The notes under the pieces are model-generated. The model saw only the letters and a list, made by a program, of their open reading frames with translations. It had not been told where the DNA came from and searched no databases. The position numbers and the translations under genes were made by a program. From positions 154,093,152-154,157,151 of the forward strand of contig CP136066.1 of the NCBI GenBank assembly GCA_032622095.1: a DNA stretch of 64,000 bases. The letters run 5' to 3'. Below are positions 12,816 to 25,079 of this stretch, in pieces (the first letter of the stretch is position 1; each line of letters opens with the position of its first letter). The stretch comes from Siphonodentalium dalli (taxonomy: Eukaryota; Mollusca; Scaphopoda; Gadilida; Siphonodentaliidae).

Positions 12816-13350
12816 TTTTCCGAAGACCTATTACTACGAAGGCCCACAACTCCGAAGACCCGATTCTCCGACGGCCCACAACTCCGAAGACCCGATTCTC
12901 CGACGGCGACCCCCATGACGTGGCTTGAAGAAGTTATTAATACATAACATTTTGATGTGTTCAATTGTTCTGCAACCTAAACTGATTTACCGATTTATTC
13001 TGTTAATGTTAGCTATATTACTAACGAGTGTTTAGTGACAGTACAGCGCGGGAAAACATTAGAATGGAGCCGCTTTATGGAATGTTTTAAATTATTTTTT
13101 GTTTAAATCAAATTTTTTGGCCCATAACTCCGAAGACCCGATTCTCCGACGGCCCATAACCCCGAAGATCCGATTCTCCGAAAGCCCATAACTCCGAAGG
13201 GCCGATTCTCCGAAGACCTATAACTCCGAAGACCTATAACTCCGAAGGGCCGATTCTCCGAAGACCTATAACTTCGAAGGCCCGATTCTCCGACGGCCCA
13301 TAACTCCGAAGTTCCGATTCTCCGAAGGTCCGATTCTCCGAAGATTTTGT
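12816..13350. repeat. Left minisatellite arm of foldback A
   Basis: 15-bp units of two alternating types (AACTCCGAAGACCCG, ATTCTCCGACGGCCC). They are interrupted by about 200 bp of unrelated sequence (12912-13118) before the array resumes. Confidence 0.85.
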
Positions 13351-14485
13351 TTTATCGGGGTATTATCGTTTACTAAATAGTGTACAGTCCAGTGGCGAAG
13401 CCAAGGGGTCCCAAAATTCCTACTGCCCCTATTAAACCTCTACTTGCTATTTCAGACAATATGGGCCCCTACCAAAACATGTCCAATGTCATGTAAACGC
13501 CCGGAAATCGTTCATGGGGCATCAAAATATTCAAAAATTTCCTCCCCCCCCCACCTAAATGGGAATCCTGGCCCGCCACTGACTATACACCATATACTAT
13601 AACATTACGTTGGCCCATGAGATGCCAGAGTAAAATGTACAGGGGTGACCGGGGAAGAACTTGTCCTTTTTCATATATAAAATGAACCTGATTGCATCAA
13701 ATCACCCCAATGCAGTCAGATGAGCACAGTTTAATCATGTTAATTGTATTAAGACGTACATTGTGGCAAAATAATTGTATTTCTTTCATAAATTTAAGCA
13801 TTCTGTGGAAAATTAAGGCTTGTCGCACACTACTGATGGTGTAGATATCACCTTATTATAATACATAGTTAACGTTTCTAATATATGAGGGCCATTTCCC
13901 CCCTTTTCGTACGCCGGATTCCACCCATTTTGGACCCGTACGCCGGATTCCAGACGTCAATTTGAAGCTGGACGCCGGATTCCATGGTAAATTTGAAGCT
14001 GGATTCTGGATTCCAGGGGGGGGGGGGATATATTATCTACATGTACATGTTCTATACAAAATATAACCATACGCGCATTCCATACTTATCAATACACTCT
14101 AAGAATTGTGAAATTCCAAACGGTATTCGACCACCATTTTACCTCCAAAAGTCACTCGTAGAACCATTTGATTCTTCACATGCCGCATGTTACACACGTG
14201 TTACAGTATAGCATATGTGGGGGATATGTGGGGGATATATCATGCATATGATATGCCGAAAGCATATCACGAAGGCCTGATTTGGGGAGCGCATGCATGG
14301 GAGGGGTCGCCCCCAATCGTTGGTCCGGGGGCTTCCCTGTGCAGGAACACTGAATATTTGAATGTCCAGGATGGATATCCGGACGTTTACATGACACTTG
14401 ACATGTTTTTTGGGGGCGGTCTTCCCTAGGGCCACATTGACCTCGCCACTGGACTGTACACTATTTAATAAGCGATAAAACATGA
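13351..14485. other. Inner domain and middle segment of foldback A
   Basis: Bounded by an inverted inner domain (about 13351-13400 and 14440-14485). The middle segment has no coding frame. It includes four to five short GCCGGATTCCA direct repeats (about 13910-14010) and a G10 run (about 14018). Confidence 0.6.
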
Positions 14486-14561
14486 TCTTCGGAGAATCGG
14501 ACCTTCGGAGAATCGGCCCTTCGGAGTTATAGACCTTCGGAGTTATGGGCGTTCGGAGTTA
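14486..14561. repeat. Right minisatellite arm of foldback A, inner part
   Basis: Five units of TTCGGAGAATCGGNC/TTCGGAGTTATGGGC type, opposite in orientation to 12816-13350. The array stops at 14561 where the MITE array is inserted and resumes at 20408. Confidence 0.85.
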
Positions 14562-15016
14562 TAGGTTACACTGGTGTAAATAAGGTTCCGAGTGACATCT
14601 AGCGGATGCGGGAGGAATATATAGGAGAGAATAAAATAGACACTGGGCCCTGATTGGTCAATAGCCTTGTGTGCTTTTCACATAAAAAAATCATCACACC
14701 TCTTCCCTATGATTTCCCATAGGTAAAATAACCATTGGCACAGGAATTAACCCTTTGTAGTGAAGTTTGAATTTTTTGGTGTGGTCTAAAATATGACTGT
14801 ATTTTTTTATGCGGTTCTGACACTAGTTACGAAAACATAAGATTTAAAGGCGAATTCCCTGCTAGACAGACATGATTTTTTTGTGTAAAAAGTTTCCCAA
14901 AATGTCAATTTTTCAGATTTAAAGAAAACTTTGGACCCAACATTTATATTGCCAACACTATACGCTAAAACGTTAGCACTGAGGCCTATGGAAAACATTT
15001 ACACCAGTGTAACCTA
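14562..15016. mobile_element. 455-bp MITE with 18-bp TIRs and TA target
   Basis: The ends are perfect inverted repeats (TA-GGTTACACTGGTGTAAAT and its complement). The GGTTACAC/GTGTAACC part is itself almost palindromic (TTACAC-TG-GTGTAA). The flanking dinucleotide TA is present on both sides at the outer ends of the whole array and at internal copies, consistent with TA duplication as in Tc1/mariner-like elements. The interior is non-coding. Identical copies are at 15894, 17247, 18600 and 19953. Confidence 0.85.
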
Positions 15017-18000
15017 AAGGGAAAAAATAGCTTTTTATCATTTTTGATTCCTGGGAGTCACTTTAAAGCATTTTAATGCATTTTACAGAGCCTGGTCTTT
15101 CAGTCCAATGAATATCTCATGCTCGATGTGGCTATTCTTGCTGCTGATGCCTTCTTTCACTTACATCAGCCAAAAAAATAGTAAGATTTTTCATAAAAAA
15201 TGCCAATTTTTCAAGGTATTTTCAAAAAATTTCAAGGTGGTAATAGTCACATGATAATGCAAATGACCCATAACATGGGCATGTCAACGACACATATATC
15301 AATTGTTATAAGAACCTAATTTAACAAGTATTTTGGATTTTATAGCCAGTGATATACAGATATATATCATAAAAGTGTGTCATTTCCACTGGTGGGTATG
15401 GTCATTTGAAGGTTAATAGCACTAAAACTTGGACATATTTAAGAAAATGCTTCAGCAATTCAAAGAGAGCATATCTTTATTCAACTAATTCAATATACAC
15501 CCACATCCAGTTATCTTGGATCACCCTTGCAGACCTGAAAATGTCATATTTTATTCTTCAATGTGCTGATAAAGTCATGCGCTTGATGCTCAGCTGATCA
15601 GATCTGGACTCAATGACCTCACATCACCAGAAGTTCTCTCATGGAAAGAATATTGAACAGTCTTCCATAGCTGATCCAAGTTTGCAACACCAGACCCCTA
15701 AAACTGAGTGAAAATGGGGCCTGAACATGACTGGTGGTGAATAATTTGTTAAAGGGGGTGGGGTTAAATTGTGTGTGATAAATAAAGAACCACAGACGTG
15801 ATATTGTTTTTGAACACATTTTTTCCATGGATGGGCAATTCTGAAGAAATGTAGGGAGTTACAATTATTCCGCGAAAAAGCGGGCTATCGCTTTAGGTTA
15901 CACTGGTGTAAATAAGGTTCCGAGTGACATCTAGCGGATGCGGGAGGAATATATAGGAGAGAATAAAATAGACACTGGGCCCTGATTGGTCAATAGCCTT
16001 GTGTGCTTTTCACATAAAAAAATCATCACACCTCTTCCCTATGATTTCCCATAGGTAAAATAACCATTGGCACAGGAATTAACCCTTTGTAGTGAAGTTT
16101 GAATTTTTTGGTGTGGTCTAAAATATGACTGTATTTTTTTATGCGGTTCTGACACTAGTTACGAAAACATAAGATTTAAAGGCGAATTCCCTGCTAGACA
16201 GACATGATTTTTTTGTGTAAAAAGTTTCCCAAAATGTCAATTTTTCAGATTTAAAGAAAACTTTGGACCCAACATTTATATTGCCAACACTATACGCTAA
16301 AACGTTAGCACTGAGGCCTATGGAAAACATTTACACCAGTGTAACCTAAAGGGAAAAAATAGCTTTTTATCATTTTTGATTCCTGGGAGTCACTTTAAAG
16401 CATTTTAATGCATTTTACAGAGCCTGGTCTTTCAGTCCAATGAATATCTCATGCTCGATGTGGCTATTCTTGCTGCTGATGCCTTCTTTCACTTACATCA
16501 GCCAAAAAAATAGTAAGATTTTTCATAAAAAATGCCAATTTTTCAAGGTATTTTCAAAAAATTTCAAGGTGGTAATAGTCACATGATAATGCAAATGACC
16601 CATAACATGGGCATGTCAACGACACATATATCAATTGTTATAAGAACCTAATTTAACAAGTATTTTGGATTTTATAGCCAGTGATATACAGATATATATC
16701 ATAAAAGTGTGTCATTTCCACTGGTGGGTATGGTCATTTGAAGGTTAATAGCACTAAAACTTGGACACATTTAAGAAAATGCTTCAGCAATTCAAAGAGA
16801 GCATATCTTTATTCAACTAATTCAATATACACCCACATCCAGTTATCTTGGATCACCCTTGCAGACCTGAAAATGTCATATTTTATTCTTCAATGTGCTG
16901 ATAAAGTCATGCGCTTGATGCTCAGCTGATCAGATCTGGACTCAATGACCTCACATCACCAGAAGTTCTCTCATGGAAAGAATATTGAACAGTCTTCCAT
17001 AGCTGATCCAAGTTTGCAACACCAGACCCCTAAAACTGAGTGAAAATGGGGCCTGAACATGACTGGTGGTGGAAAATTGTGCTTTTTTGATGAATAATTT
17101 GTTAAAGGGGGTGGGGTTAAATTGTGTGTGATAAATAAAGAACCACAGACGTGATATTGTTTTTGAACACATTTTTTCCATGGATGGGCAATTCTGAAGA
17201 AATGTAGGGAGTTACAATTATTCCGCGAAAAATCGGGCTATCGCTTTAGGTTACACTGGTGTAAATAAGGTTCCGAGTGACATCTAGCGGATGCGGGAGG
17301 AATATATAGGAGAGAATAAAATAGACACTGGGCCCTGATTGGTCAATAGCCTTGTGTGCTTTTCACATAAAAAAATCATCACACCTCTTCCCTATGATTT
17401 CCCATAGGTAAAATAACCATTGGCACAGGAATTAACCCTTTGTAGTGAAGTTTGAATTTTTTGGTGTGGTCTAAAATATGACTGTATTTTTTTATGCGGT
17501 TCTGACACTAGTTACGAAAACATAAGATTTAAAGGCGAATTCCCTGCTAGACAGACATGATTTTTTTGTGTAAAAAGTTTCCCAAAATGTCAATTTTTCA
17601 GATTTAAAGAAAACTTTGGACCCAACATTTATATTGCCAACACTATACGCTAAAACGTTAGCACTGAGGCCTATGGAAAACATTTACACCAGTGTAACCT
17701 AAAGGGAAAAAATAGCTTTTTATCATTTTTGATTCCTGGGAGTCACTTTAAAGCATTTTAATGCATTTTACAGAGCCTGGTCTTTCAGTCCAATGAATAT
17801 CTCATGCTCGATGTGGCTATTCTTGCTGCTGATGCCTTCTTTCACTTACATCAGCCAAAAAAATAGTAAGATTTTTCATAAAAAATGCCAATTTTTCAAG
17901 GTATTTTCAAAAAATTTCAAGGTGGTAATAGTCACATGATAATGCAAATGACCCATAACATGGGCATGTCAACGACACATATATCAATTGTTATAAGAAC

Positions 18001-20407
18001 CTAATTTAACAAGTATTTTGGATTTTATAGCCAGTGATATACAGATATATATCATAAAAGTGTGTCATTTCCACTGGTGGGTATGGTCATTTGAAGGTTA
18101 ATAGCACTAAAACTTGGACACATTTAAGAAAATGCTTCAGCAATTCAAAGAGAGCATATCTTTATTCAACTAATTCAATATACACCCACATCCAGTTATC
18201 TTGGATCACCCTTGCAGACCTGAAAATGTCATATTTTATTCTTCAATGTGCTGATAAAGTCATGCGCTTGATGCTCAGCTGATCAGATCTGGACTCAATG
18301 ACCTCACATCACCAGAAGTTCTCTCATGGAAAGAATATTGAACAGTCTTCCATAGCTGATCCAAGTTTGCAACACCAGACCCCTAAAACTGAGTGAAAAT
18401 GGGGCCTGAACATGACTGGTGGTGGAAAATTGTGCTTTTTTGATGAATAATTTGTTAAAGGGGGTGGGGTTAAATTGTGTGTGATAAATAAAGAACCACA
18501 GACGTGATATTGTTTTTGAACACATTTTTTCCATGGATGGGCAATTCTGAAGAAATGTAGGGAGTTACAATTATTCCGCGAAAAAGCGGGCTATCGCTTT
18601 AGGTTACACTGGTGTAAATAAGGTTCCGAGTGACATCTAGCGGATGCGGGAGGAATATATAGGAGAGAATAAAATAGACACTGGGCCCTGATTGGTCAAT
18701 AGCCTTGTGTGCTTTTCACATAAAAAAATCATCACACCTCTTCCCTATGATTTCCCATAGGTAAAATAACCATTGGCACAGGAATTAACCCTTTGTAGTG
18801 AAGTTTGAATTTTTTGGTGTGGTCTAAAATATGACTGTATTTTTTTATGCGGTTCTGACACTAGTTACGAAAACATAAGATTTAAAGGCGAATTCCCTGC
18901 TAGACAGACATGATTTTTTTGTGTAAAAAGTTTCCCAAAATGTCAATTTTTCAGATTTAAAGAAAACTTTGGACCCAACATTTATATTGCCAACACTATA
19001 CGCTAAAACGTTAGCACTGAGGCCTATGGAAAACATTTACACCAGTGTAACCTAAAGGGAAAAAATAGCTTTTTATCATTTTTGATTCCTGGGAGTCACT
19101 TTAAAGCATTTTAATGCATTTTACAGAGCCTGGTCTTTCAGTCCAATGAATATCTCATGCTCGATGTGGCTATTCTTGCTGCTGATGCCTTCTTTCACTT
19201 ACATCAGCCAAAAAAATAGTAAGATTTTTCATAAAAAATGCCAATTTTTCAAGGTATTTTCAAAAAATTTCAAGGTGGTAATAGTCACATGATAATGCAA
19301 ATGACCCATAACATGGGCATGTCAACGACACATATATCAATTGTTATAAGAACCTAATTTAACAAGTATTTTGGATTTTATAGCCAGTGATATACAGATA
19401 TATATCATAAAAGTGTGTCATTTCCACTGGTGGGTATGGTCATTTGAAGGTTAATAGCACTAAAACTTGGACACATTTAAGAAAATGCTTCAGCAATTCA
19501 AAGAGAGCATATCTTTATTCAACTAATTCAATATACACCCACATCCAGTTATCTTGGATCACCCTTGCAGACCTGAAAATGTCATATTTTATTCTTCAAT
19601 GTGCTGATAAAGTCATGCGCTTGATGCTCAGCTGATCAGATCTGGACTCAATGACCTCACATCACCAGAAGTTCTCTCATGGAAAGAATATTGAACAGTC
19701 TTCCATAGCTGATCCAAGTTTGCAACACCAGACCCCTAAAACTGAGTGAAAATGGGGCCTGAACATGACTGGTGGTGGAAAATTGTGCTTTTTTGATGAA
19801 TAATTTGTTAAAGGGGGTGGGGTTAAATTGTGTGTGATAAATAAAGAACCACAGACGTGATATTGTTTTTGAACACATTTTTTCCATGGATGGGCAATTC
19901 TGAAGAAATGTAGGGAGTTACAATTATTCCGCGAAAAAGCGGGCTATCGCTTTAGGTTACACTGGTGTAAATAAGGTTCCGAGTGACATCTAGCGGATGC
20001 GGGAGGAATATATAGGAGAGAATAAAATAGACACTGGGCCCTGATTGGTCAATAGCCTTGTGTGCTTTTCACATAAAAAAATCATCACACCTCTTCCCTA
20101 TGATTTCCCATAGGTAAAATAACCATTGGCACAGGAATTAACCCTTTGTAGTGAAGTTTGAATTTTTTGGTGTGGTCTAAAATATGACTGTATTTTTTTA
20201 TGCGGTTCTGACACTAGTTACGAAAACATAAGATTTAAAGGCGAATTCCCTGCTAGACAGACATGATTTTTTTGTGTAAAAAGTTTCCCAAAATGTCAAT
20301 TTTTCAGATTTAAAGAAAACTTTGGACCCAACATTTATATTGCCAACACTATACGCTAAAACGTTAGCACTGAGGCCTATGGAAAACATTTACACCAGTG
20401 TAACCTA
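14562..20407. repeat. 1353-bp tandem array bounded by identical MITEs
   Basis: The order is MITE-spacer four times and a closing MITE. MITE copies are 14562-15016, 15894-16348, 17247-17701, 18600-19054 and 19953-20407 (455 bp each). Spacers fill the gaps. The period is 1332 bp once and then 1353 bp three times. The short first unit lacks 21 bp near 15747. Otherwise I noticed only single-base differences (for example at 15445 and 17233), so identity exceeds 99 percent. The array starts and ends exactly at MITE borders, so it looks like one composite insertion later amplified, for example by unequal exchange between flanking MITEs. Short frames in the units are simply repeated with them and are not evidence of genes. 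Confidence 0.95.
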
Positions 20408-20550
20408 TAGGCCTTCGGAGTTATGGGCTTTCGGAGTTATGGGCTTTCGGAGTTATGGGTCTTCGGAGTTATGGGCTTTCGGAGTTATGTGTCTTCGGAG
20501 TTATGGGATTTCGGAGAATCGGGACTTCGGAGTTATGGGTCTTCGGAAAA
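20408..20550. repeat. Right minisatellite arm of foldback A, outer part
   Basis: Nine units of TTCGGAGTTATGGGC type continue the array interrupted at 14561 and end CTTCGGAAAA, the complement of the left start at 12816. Confidence 0.85.
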
Positions 20551-21659
20551 ACGCTACGTAACCAATAAGTTAGTTCCAACTTAGCAGAAGTCATTTCAAA
20601 ATCAATATCTGTCTTTTATAAATGAATAGACGTACGTGACACCTCTGCCAATATTAATTAATGGGGAAGAGCTCTATCGGACATTATTTTTAAATAGAGA
20701 AGAACTATTAGATATGGTTTGTGCGCAACATTAATAAACGTCGCTAGATGGCGTTAATGTAATGCCGTTGGAGAGAACTCGTAGAAATCTGAGTGACACC
20801 TTTTGAATTAGTTATGTTGTACAATGCAAAGAATATGTGCCGAACTACCAATGTGGTACACACCCTGATTTCTTTCAAATAGTTATCATTGTAATTTAAG
20901 TTGAATATTTGTCGCTACATGACAACGAGCGTAAAATACTTCACCGCGTAGTCTGGATTTGCGTAATCGAGTCAACCGCTCACATGTGTTTTACTGTAGA
21001 TGCCGTTGACAGGAAGTTGTTCGAGCACTGTTCTGACTAAACCGATGGATTTACTATTAGTTAAAACCTATTGATTTTCATGTAACGTATGTTTTGGCCA
21101 AACGGCTGTCCATATATTTAGCCGTCTAACTTAAATATAGCGATGCGAGGGAGACTTCCGCTACTAAGAGCTATAGGGGAGTTGCAACGAAAAGGGGTAT
21201 TTTGTGGTGTGTATATTACGCGACGTGATAGTGCTCTTTACAATGGACGCACCAGTTATGAGTTTTAGCGTTGGTAAACATTGGATATACTATGAATAGC
21301 AGATATCGAATGAGCCGCCAATCAGCCAAACTGCCTGTTGCCAGAGTATGGATAAGTTCCGGGGTTTGAAATCTGTTTTCATCGCGCTGACATAAATATG
21401 TGAAAACAATTGAACTACATTGTAATAAATCACAGGGGCGGCAACAATGCATTTTGGGGTATATTACTAATAATAGTTTCAAAAAAGGCAACAGCCATCG
21501 GCCTAACTGCCTGTACTCTTATTTGCGAGTGTATATGAACGTACTCTTAGCCATAACCAGTCATTACTGTTAAAGTTATATTTCTTTCCACACAGATATC
21601 GTCAACAAACTTTTTCTGAGTCCATGTTGTAGATATATCATGTATTAGGAGTACAATAC
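20551..21659. other. No gene seen
   Basis: Single-copy-looking DNA with no recognised domain, repeat or splice-bounded frame. Confidence 0.45.
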
Positions 21660-22250
21660 ATTTGGACACCTACTCATGCTCATGCCATACGACACTCGAT
21701 CCATGGCCAGCCTACACCGTAGTGGAATTGGTGCATGAGCTATTTAAAGGGACCTCCACTCATGGCCTTTTTATGGGGCATTGGTCCCATAACTGACCCA
21801 TATATATATATGGAAATCAATTGAATCCATATTATATTTCTGACTGGGCACATGGTCTACATATAGGCATCTGGGTCTATGTCTTACCTGTGGTCACCTG
21901 GGTATTTACACCATGTAACAGCGCCATGGCCCTTGACCATGCACCTTAGATACCATATAGCTTGTATAAGGGACTGGGGCAATGCCCATATATAGATACC
22001 TGATCAAATAAAGCTATATCAAATGGGTCCATGGCCAATATAGATATAGGGACCTGATATTGTTGCTTTTATGCAGCGGCCTGGTTCATGACATTTATAT
22101 ATGGACATTTTTCAAAAAATTTGACTACATATAGGTGTCTGGGTACTTTCCTAACTAGTATGGGCTGGGTCCATGGCTAAAATATTAAGATGGCCTTTCA
22201 CAGATATGGGCCTGGACCTAAACATCTAGATGTGTGGGTCTATGTCTTAT
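21660..22250. repeat. Strongly diverged short-period repeat
   Basis: Recurring motifs such as GGGTCCATGGCC, ATATAGRNACCTG and CTGGGTCTATGTCTTA appear many times at irregular spacing of about 60-120 bp. This suggests an old degenerate satellite. Non-coding. Confidence 0.45.
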
Positions 22251-22465
22251 ATTACGTTTGTGACATTATTAAATTTGTTGTAGAAAGGCACACTCTTGAA
22301 TAACACGAATGAATGATATAGTATGTATGTATATGAGAGAGTTACGTTAGTTAAACTGACAATATTTCAGACTCATAGTACTGTTCAATGGTGGGTGATT
22401 CCTTAGAAACCGTTACGACCCACATACGAACTAAATTCTGCTACATATTCTTTATATATATAATA

Positions 22466-23366
22466 CTAGAAGGTGACCCGACTTCGTCCGGGCTTTGACC
22501 TTGAATTGTCTATTTTGAAGGCCAAGGTCAAGTGGGGTCACGATTTGACCCGTCCAAAACACAGTGCCCGAACAAAAGTACCCGACAAAAGTACCCGTCG
22601 AAATCCATCCGGTTTTACCCGATTTGACCTTGAATTGACCATTTTGAAGGTCAAGGTCAGGTGGGGTCAAACACCAACACCCCAAAAATGGTGGAAATCG
22701 GCCCAGCGGATACCGGGAAATCGGCCCAGCGGATTCCGAGATACCCTATGCATCAAATTTCGTCCGTAAAAATCCGCCAGTTTAACCCGATTTGAAAACG
22801 CGCCTCATATACACACGCTCATTAATTATCAAGTTTCAACGTAAAGATAAATTACCATCGGTGCCCGATATATCGCCAAGACGTCTGAAACAGTCAAATG
22901 CATCGGCCGGAGAAGAGTTAACGTGATCTAACTTTATGACCTCTAACGACGTCATAGAAGTTACGCATTGTTTTTACCCTGATAGAAGATCGTATCACTT
23001 TTTCTTAATAATTGAGGCAGATAACTAAAACGGATACATACATATTATATATCGTTGGAAAGAGGAAACACGAAAGATTCTCATAGTGTCATTATTATGA
23101 CTGGCATGTTATTATTCGCGCTGTTTCGAATCGATTTGTAAGCACCGAACTGAAATATATTAGCGCAAAACGGCGTAAAAACAGATTTGACCTCGGCACG
23201 TGAAAAGTTGACCTCGCACGGACAAATTAATAGGCATATGTTAGTCCTGACCCGAAAATACCCCCACATACCAAGTTTCATCGAAATCGGCTGGGCCATT
23301 TTCGAGTCCATCGATTACACACAAACAAACACACAAACAAACAGATCTTCCAAAATATATAATAGA
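22466..23366 (-). mobile_element. Non-autonomous Helitron, 901 bp
   Basis: On the minus strand the element starts TCTATTATATATTTTGG, directly after an A (23367 complement), and ends GTCGGGTCACCTTCTAG, followed by T. A GC-rich stem-loop (CCCGGAC-GAA-GTCGGG, plus-strand 22478-22493) lies about 9 bases before the CTAG terminus. A 5'-TC end, a 3' hairpin followed by CTRR, insertion between A and T, and no terminal inverted repeats or target duplication are the Helitron signature. Internally, 22490-22700 holds two TTTGACCTTGAATTG...AAGGTCAAGGTC segments. No Rep/Hel remains. The 3' hairpin resembles that of the autonomous Helitron at 48965-48993. Confidence 0.82.
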
Positions 23367-23379
23367 TATATATTATGGA

Positions 23380-24545
23380 TTCTTTCACAAGTTCAATGCT
23401 ATGTGAGACAGTTTAAACTTGTCATAATATCAGCCATATGTGAATGTCTTAGATTTCGGGTAGTTGCTATTTCCACGCTGGGCCGAAAAATCATTTAGCC
23501 AATGTTTTGGCCAATTCTGATTTAGTTTTTGCCAAATTAAAAAAACTTTGGCCAAATTAAATCATCATTTTCTGGTCTCACAATTAATGAATTTTTTTAT
23601 TTTGTTTAACATCTAACATTCTATATAATTATCTCCATACCTTCAAATACCGTATCCAGACTTATTTAATTCCACTGTTGTTACTTGACAATATACCACT
23701 ACCCACCATCTACCATTCAGTCATACAATATACCACTACCCACCATCTACCATTCAGTCTTATGCCAGACAAAGGATTAATTAGTGTTAATTCTCATTAC
23801 TGTTTTATTACATTGTTTGATAGTGCACTTCCATCAGTCCTTTTGTTACCCAGTAAGCTGTACCACCTAATCCACTAGCAGATGGTCATACTATAAATTT
23901 GATTCTAACGTCGCTCCCGTTACAAAATCATTTTGGCTTTTCGAATCACATTTCCGATTTTGGGGTTAAAAAACTTATGCATTATTTTTGGCCATTTTCG
24001 AAAAAAAATGGCCATCGGCCAATTTGGCATATGATAGCACGAACCCTGGTAGTTGCATATCAACCGTAGTACCAATATGAAAACTAAACATTAGGTTTAG
24101 ACTCACAACTACAACAACTATTCTATTCACAATAAATATAGCTCAGTTGGTTAAAACTGTCAACAATATCAGCCATTATGTGTATTTCTTCGATTTTGTG
24201 CAATGTTCCTAGCAACTGTTACCACACCTGTAAGCAAGAAATAATGGTTATATTCCAGCCAGGTTCACACTAACAATAACTACTATAATGGTTTTCACCA
24301 TAAACATTCTACAGACGTATTTTCGTTTGTTAAAACTTCCATAATATCAGCAATATGTGCATTTTGCGATTCTGCGTATGTCCATAGCAACCGTTACCAC
24401 TCCTGTAAGTAATAGATACTAACAACAACTAGTATAATCGTGTTCACCATAAAAATACTACATGATATAGTTTAGTTTGTTTAAACTGCCATAATATCAG
24501 TCAAATAAGAATTCACCTTTGTCGGGTGGTTGCATAGCAACCGTT
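23380..24545. repeat. Tandem repeat, 150-180 bp unit, with MITE insertion
   Basis: A block with GTTTAAACTG-CATAATATCAGCCATATGTG and a GYWGCATAGCAACCGTTACCAC-like block recurs near 23425, 24165, 24344 and 24493. The large first gap is explained by the 581-bp MITE at 23468-24048. Subtracting it gives a spacing of about 150 bp. Confidence 0.7.
23460..24056. mobile_element. Second hAT-type MITE, 8-bp TSD
   Basis: The element spans 23468-24048 (581 bp) between perfect 8-bp direct repeats GTAGTTGC (23460-23467 and 24049-24056). The right end (ATAGCACGAACCCTG) is a diverged form of the CAGCGCGAACACTG end of 11578. The left end (TATTTCCACGCTGG) is more decayed. The interior shares TTTGGCCAAATTAAATCATC and CACAATTAATGA with 10618-11578, so both belong to one family. 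No transposase. Confidence 0.75.
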
Positions 24546-25079
24546 GATAAAGAAGGAACCCCCCCTAGAATGCCTCCATATATGAAAATGATCAGTAGTG
24601 TACAAGGAACGTATGTGGCAAGTTTCATGTTTGTACCACCTTTGGCACAATTCTTAGGTATTTCTACACCAAGCGTCTGGACTAAAAAGGGTACTATCAA
24701 TTTTGGGTTCCTTGACCTTCCGAAGAGGTTGAACCTCGTGTCAAAAGTTAGACAGGAATGGGTGTTCATATAAACCAACATAATATTTGAGATAATTGAA
24801 ATAATTCTCATCACACACATGCATAGTTTCCACAATCAGTTAAAATCACTCCGCGTTGTCATGGAAACAGAAATGCTGCTATCTGTCCCAAAAATAGAGT
24901 TCTCTAAAATGTGTGTGTGTTGCGTATATTGACTTTCACTATATGATGGAACCTTTGCCATTTGTTCGGGATTCAATATTAATTCGTCTGTATTAAAGGC
25001 GTAATTCATATTAGCAACGAGAACGCATTACATTTACGCTTAAAAGTGATTCAAGCACATTCAGGTGCAGGGATGTGGC
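24546..25079. other. Dispersed non-coding DNA, no gene seen
   Basis: There are open frames on both strands, but they lack domain features or splice context. The segment contains an AAGTTTCATGTTTGTACCACC-type stretch that looks like part of a dispersed repeat. No structural borders were found. Confidence 0.35.

Larger units (their letters stand above)
12816..20550. mobile_element. Foldback element A with inverted 15-bp minisatellite arms
   Basis: The left arm (12816 to about 13350) holds CCGAAGACCCGATTC/TCCGACGGCCCATAAC-type units. The right arm (14486-14561 plus 20408-20550) holds the exact reverse type, TTCGGAGTTATGGGC/TTCGGAGAATCGGGC. Unit length is 15 bp. Inside the arrays the symmetry continues through a unique inner domain of about 60 bp: AAATAGTGTACAGTCCAGTGGCGA-type at 13374-13398 pairs with its complement at 14443-14466. 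The outer ends start TTTTCCGAAG and finish CTTCGGAAAA. The right arm is split at 14561/20408 by a 5.85 kb MITE array. Without it the element is about 1.9 kb. This is the layout of modular foldback transposons. No transposase and no clear target duplication are seen. Confidence 0.8.

Noticed and set aside
12674-12964. 96-codon minus-strand frame with SGLRSCGPSENR repeats
   Set aside because: Translation of the foldback A minisatellite.
14807-20389. Recurring 63- and 76-codon open frames across the tandem array
   Set aside because: They repeat only because the 1353-bp unit repeats. There is no domain or splice context, and one frame lies across the MITE terminus.
24137-24156. tRNA A-box-like TAGCTCAGTTGGTTA
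   Set aside because: It lies within a tandem-repeat unit, has no B box or acceptor stem downstream, and sister units lack the match.
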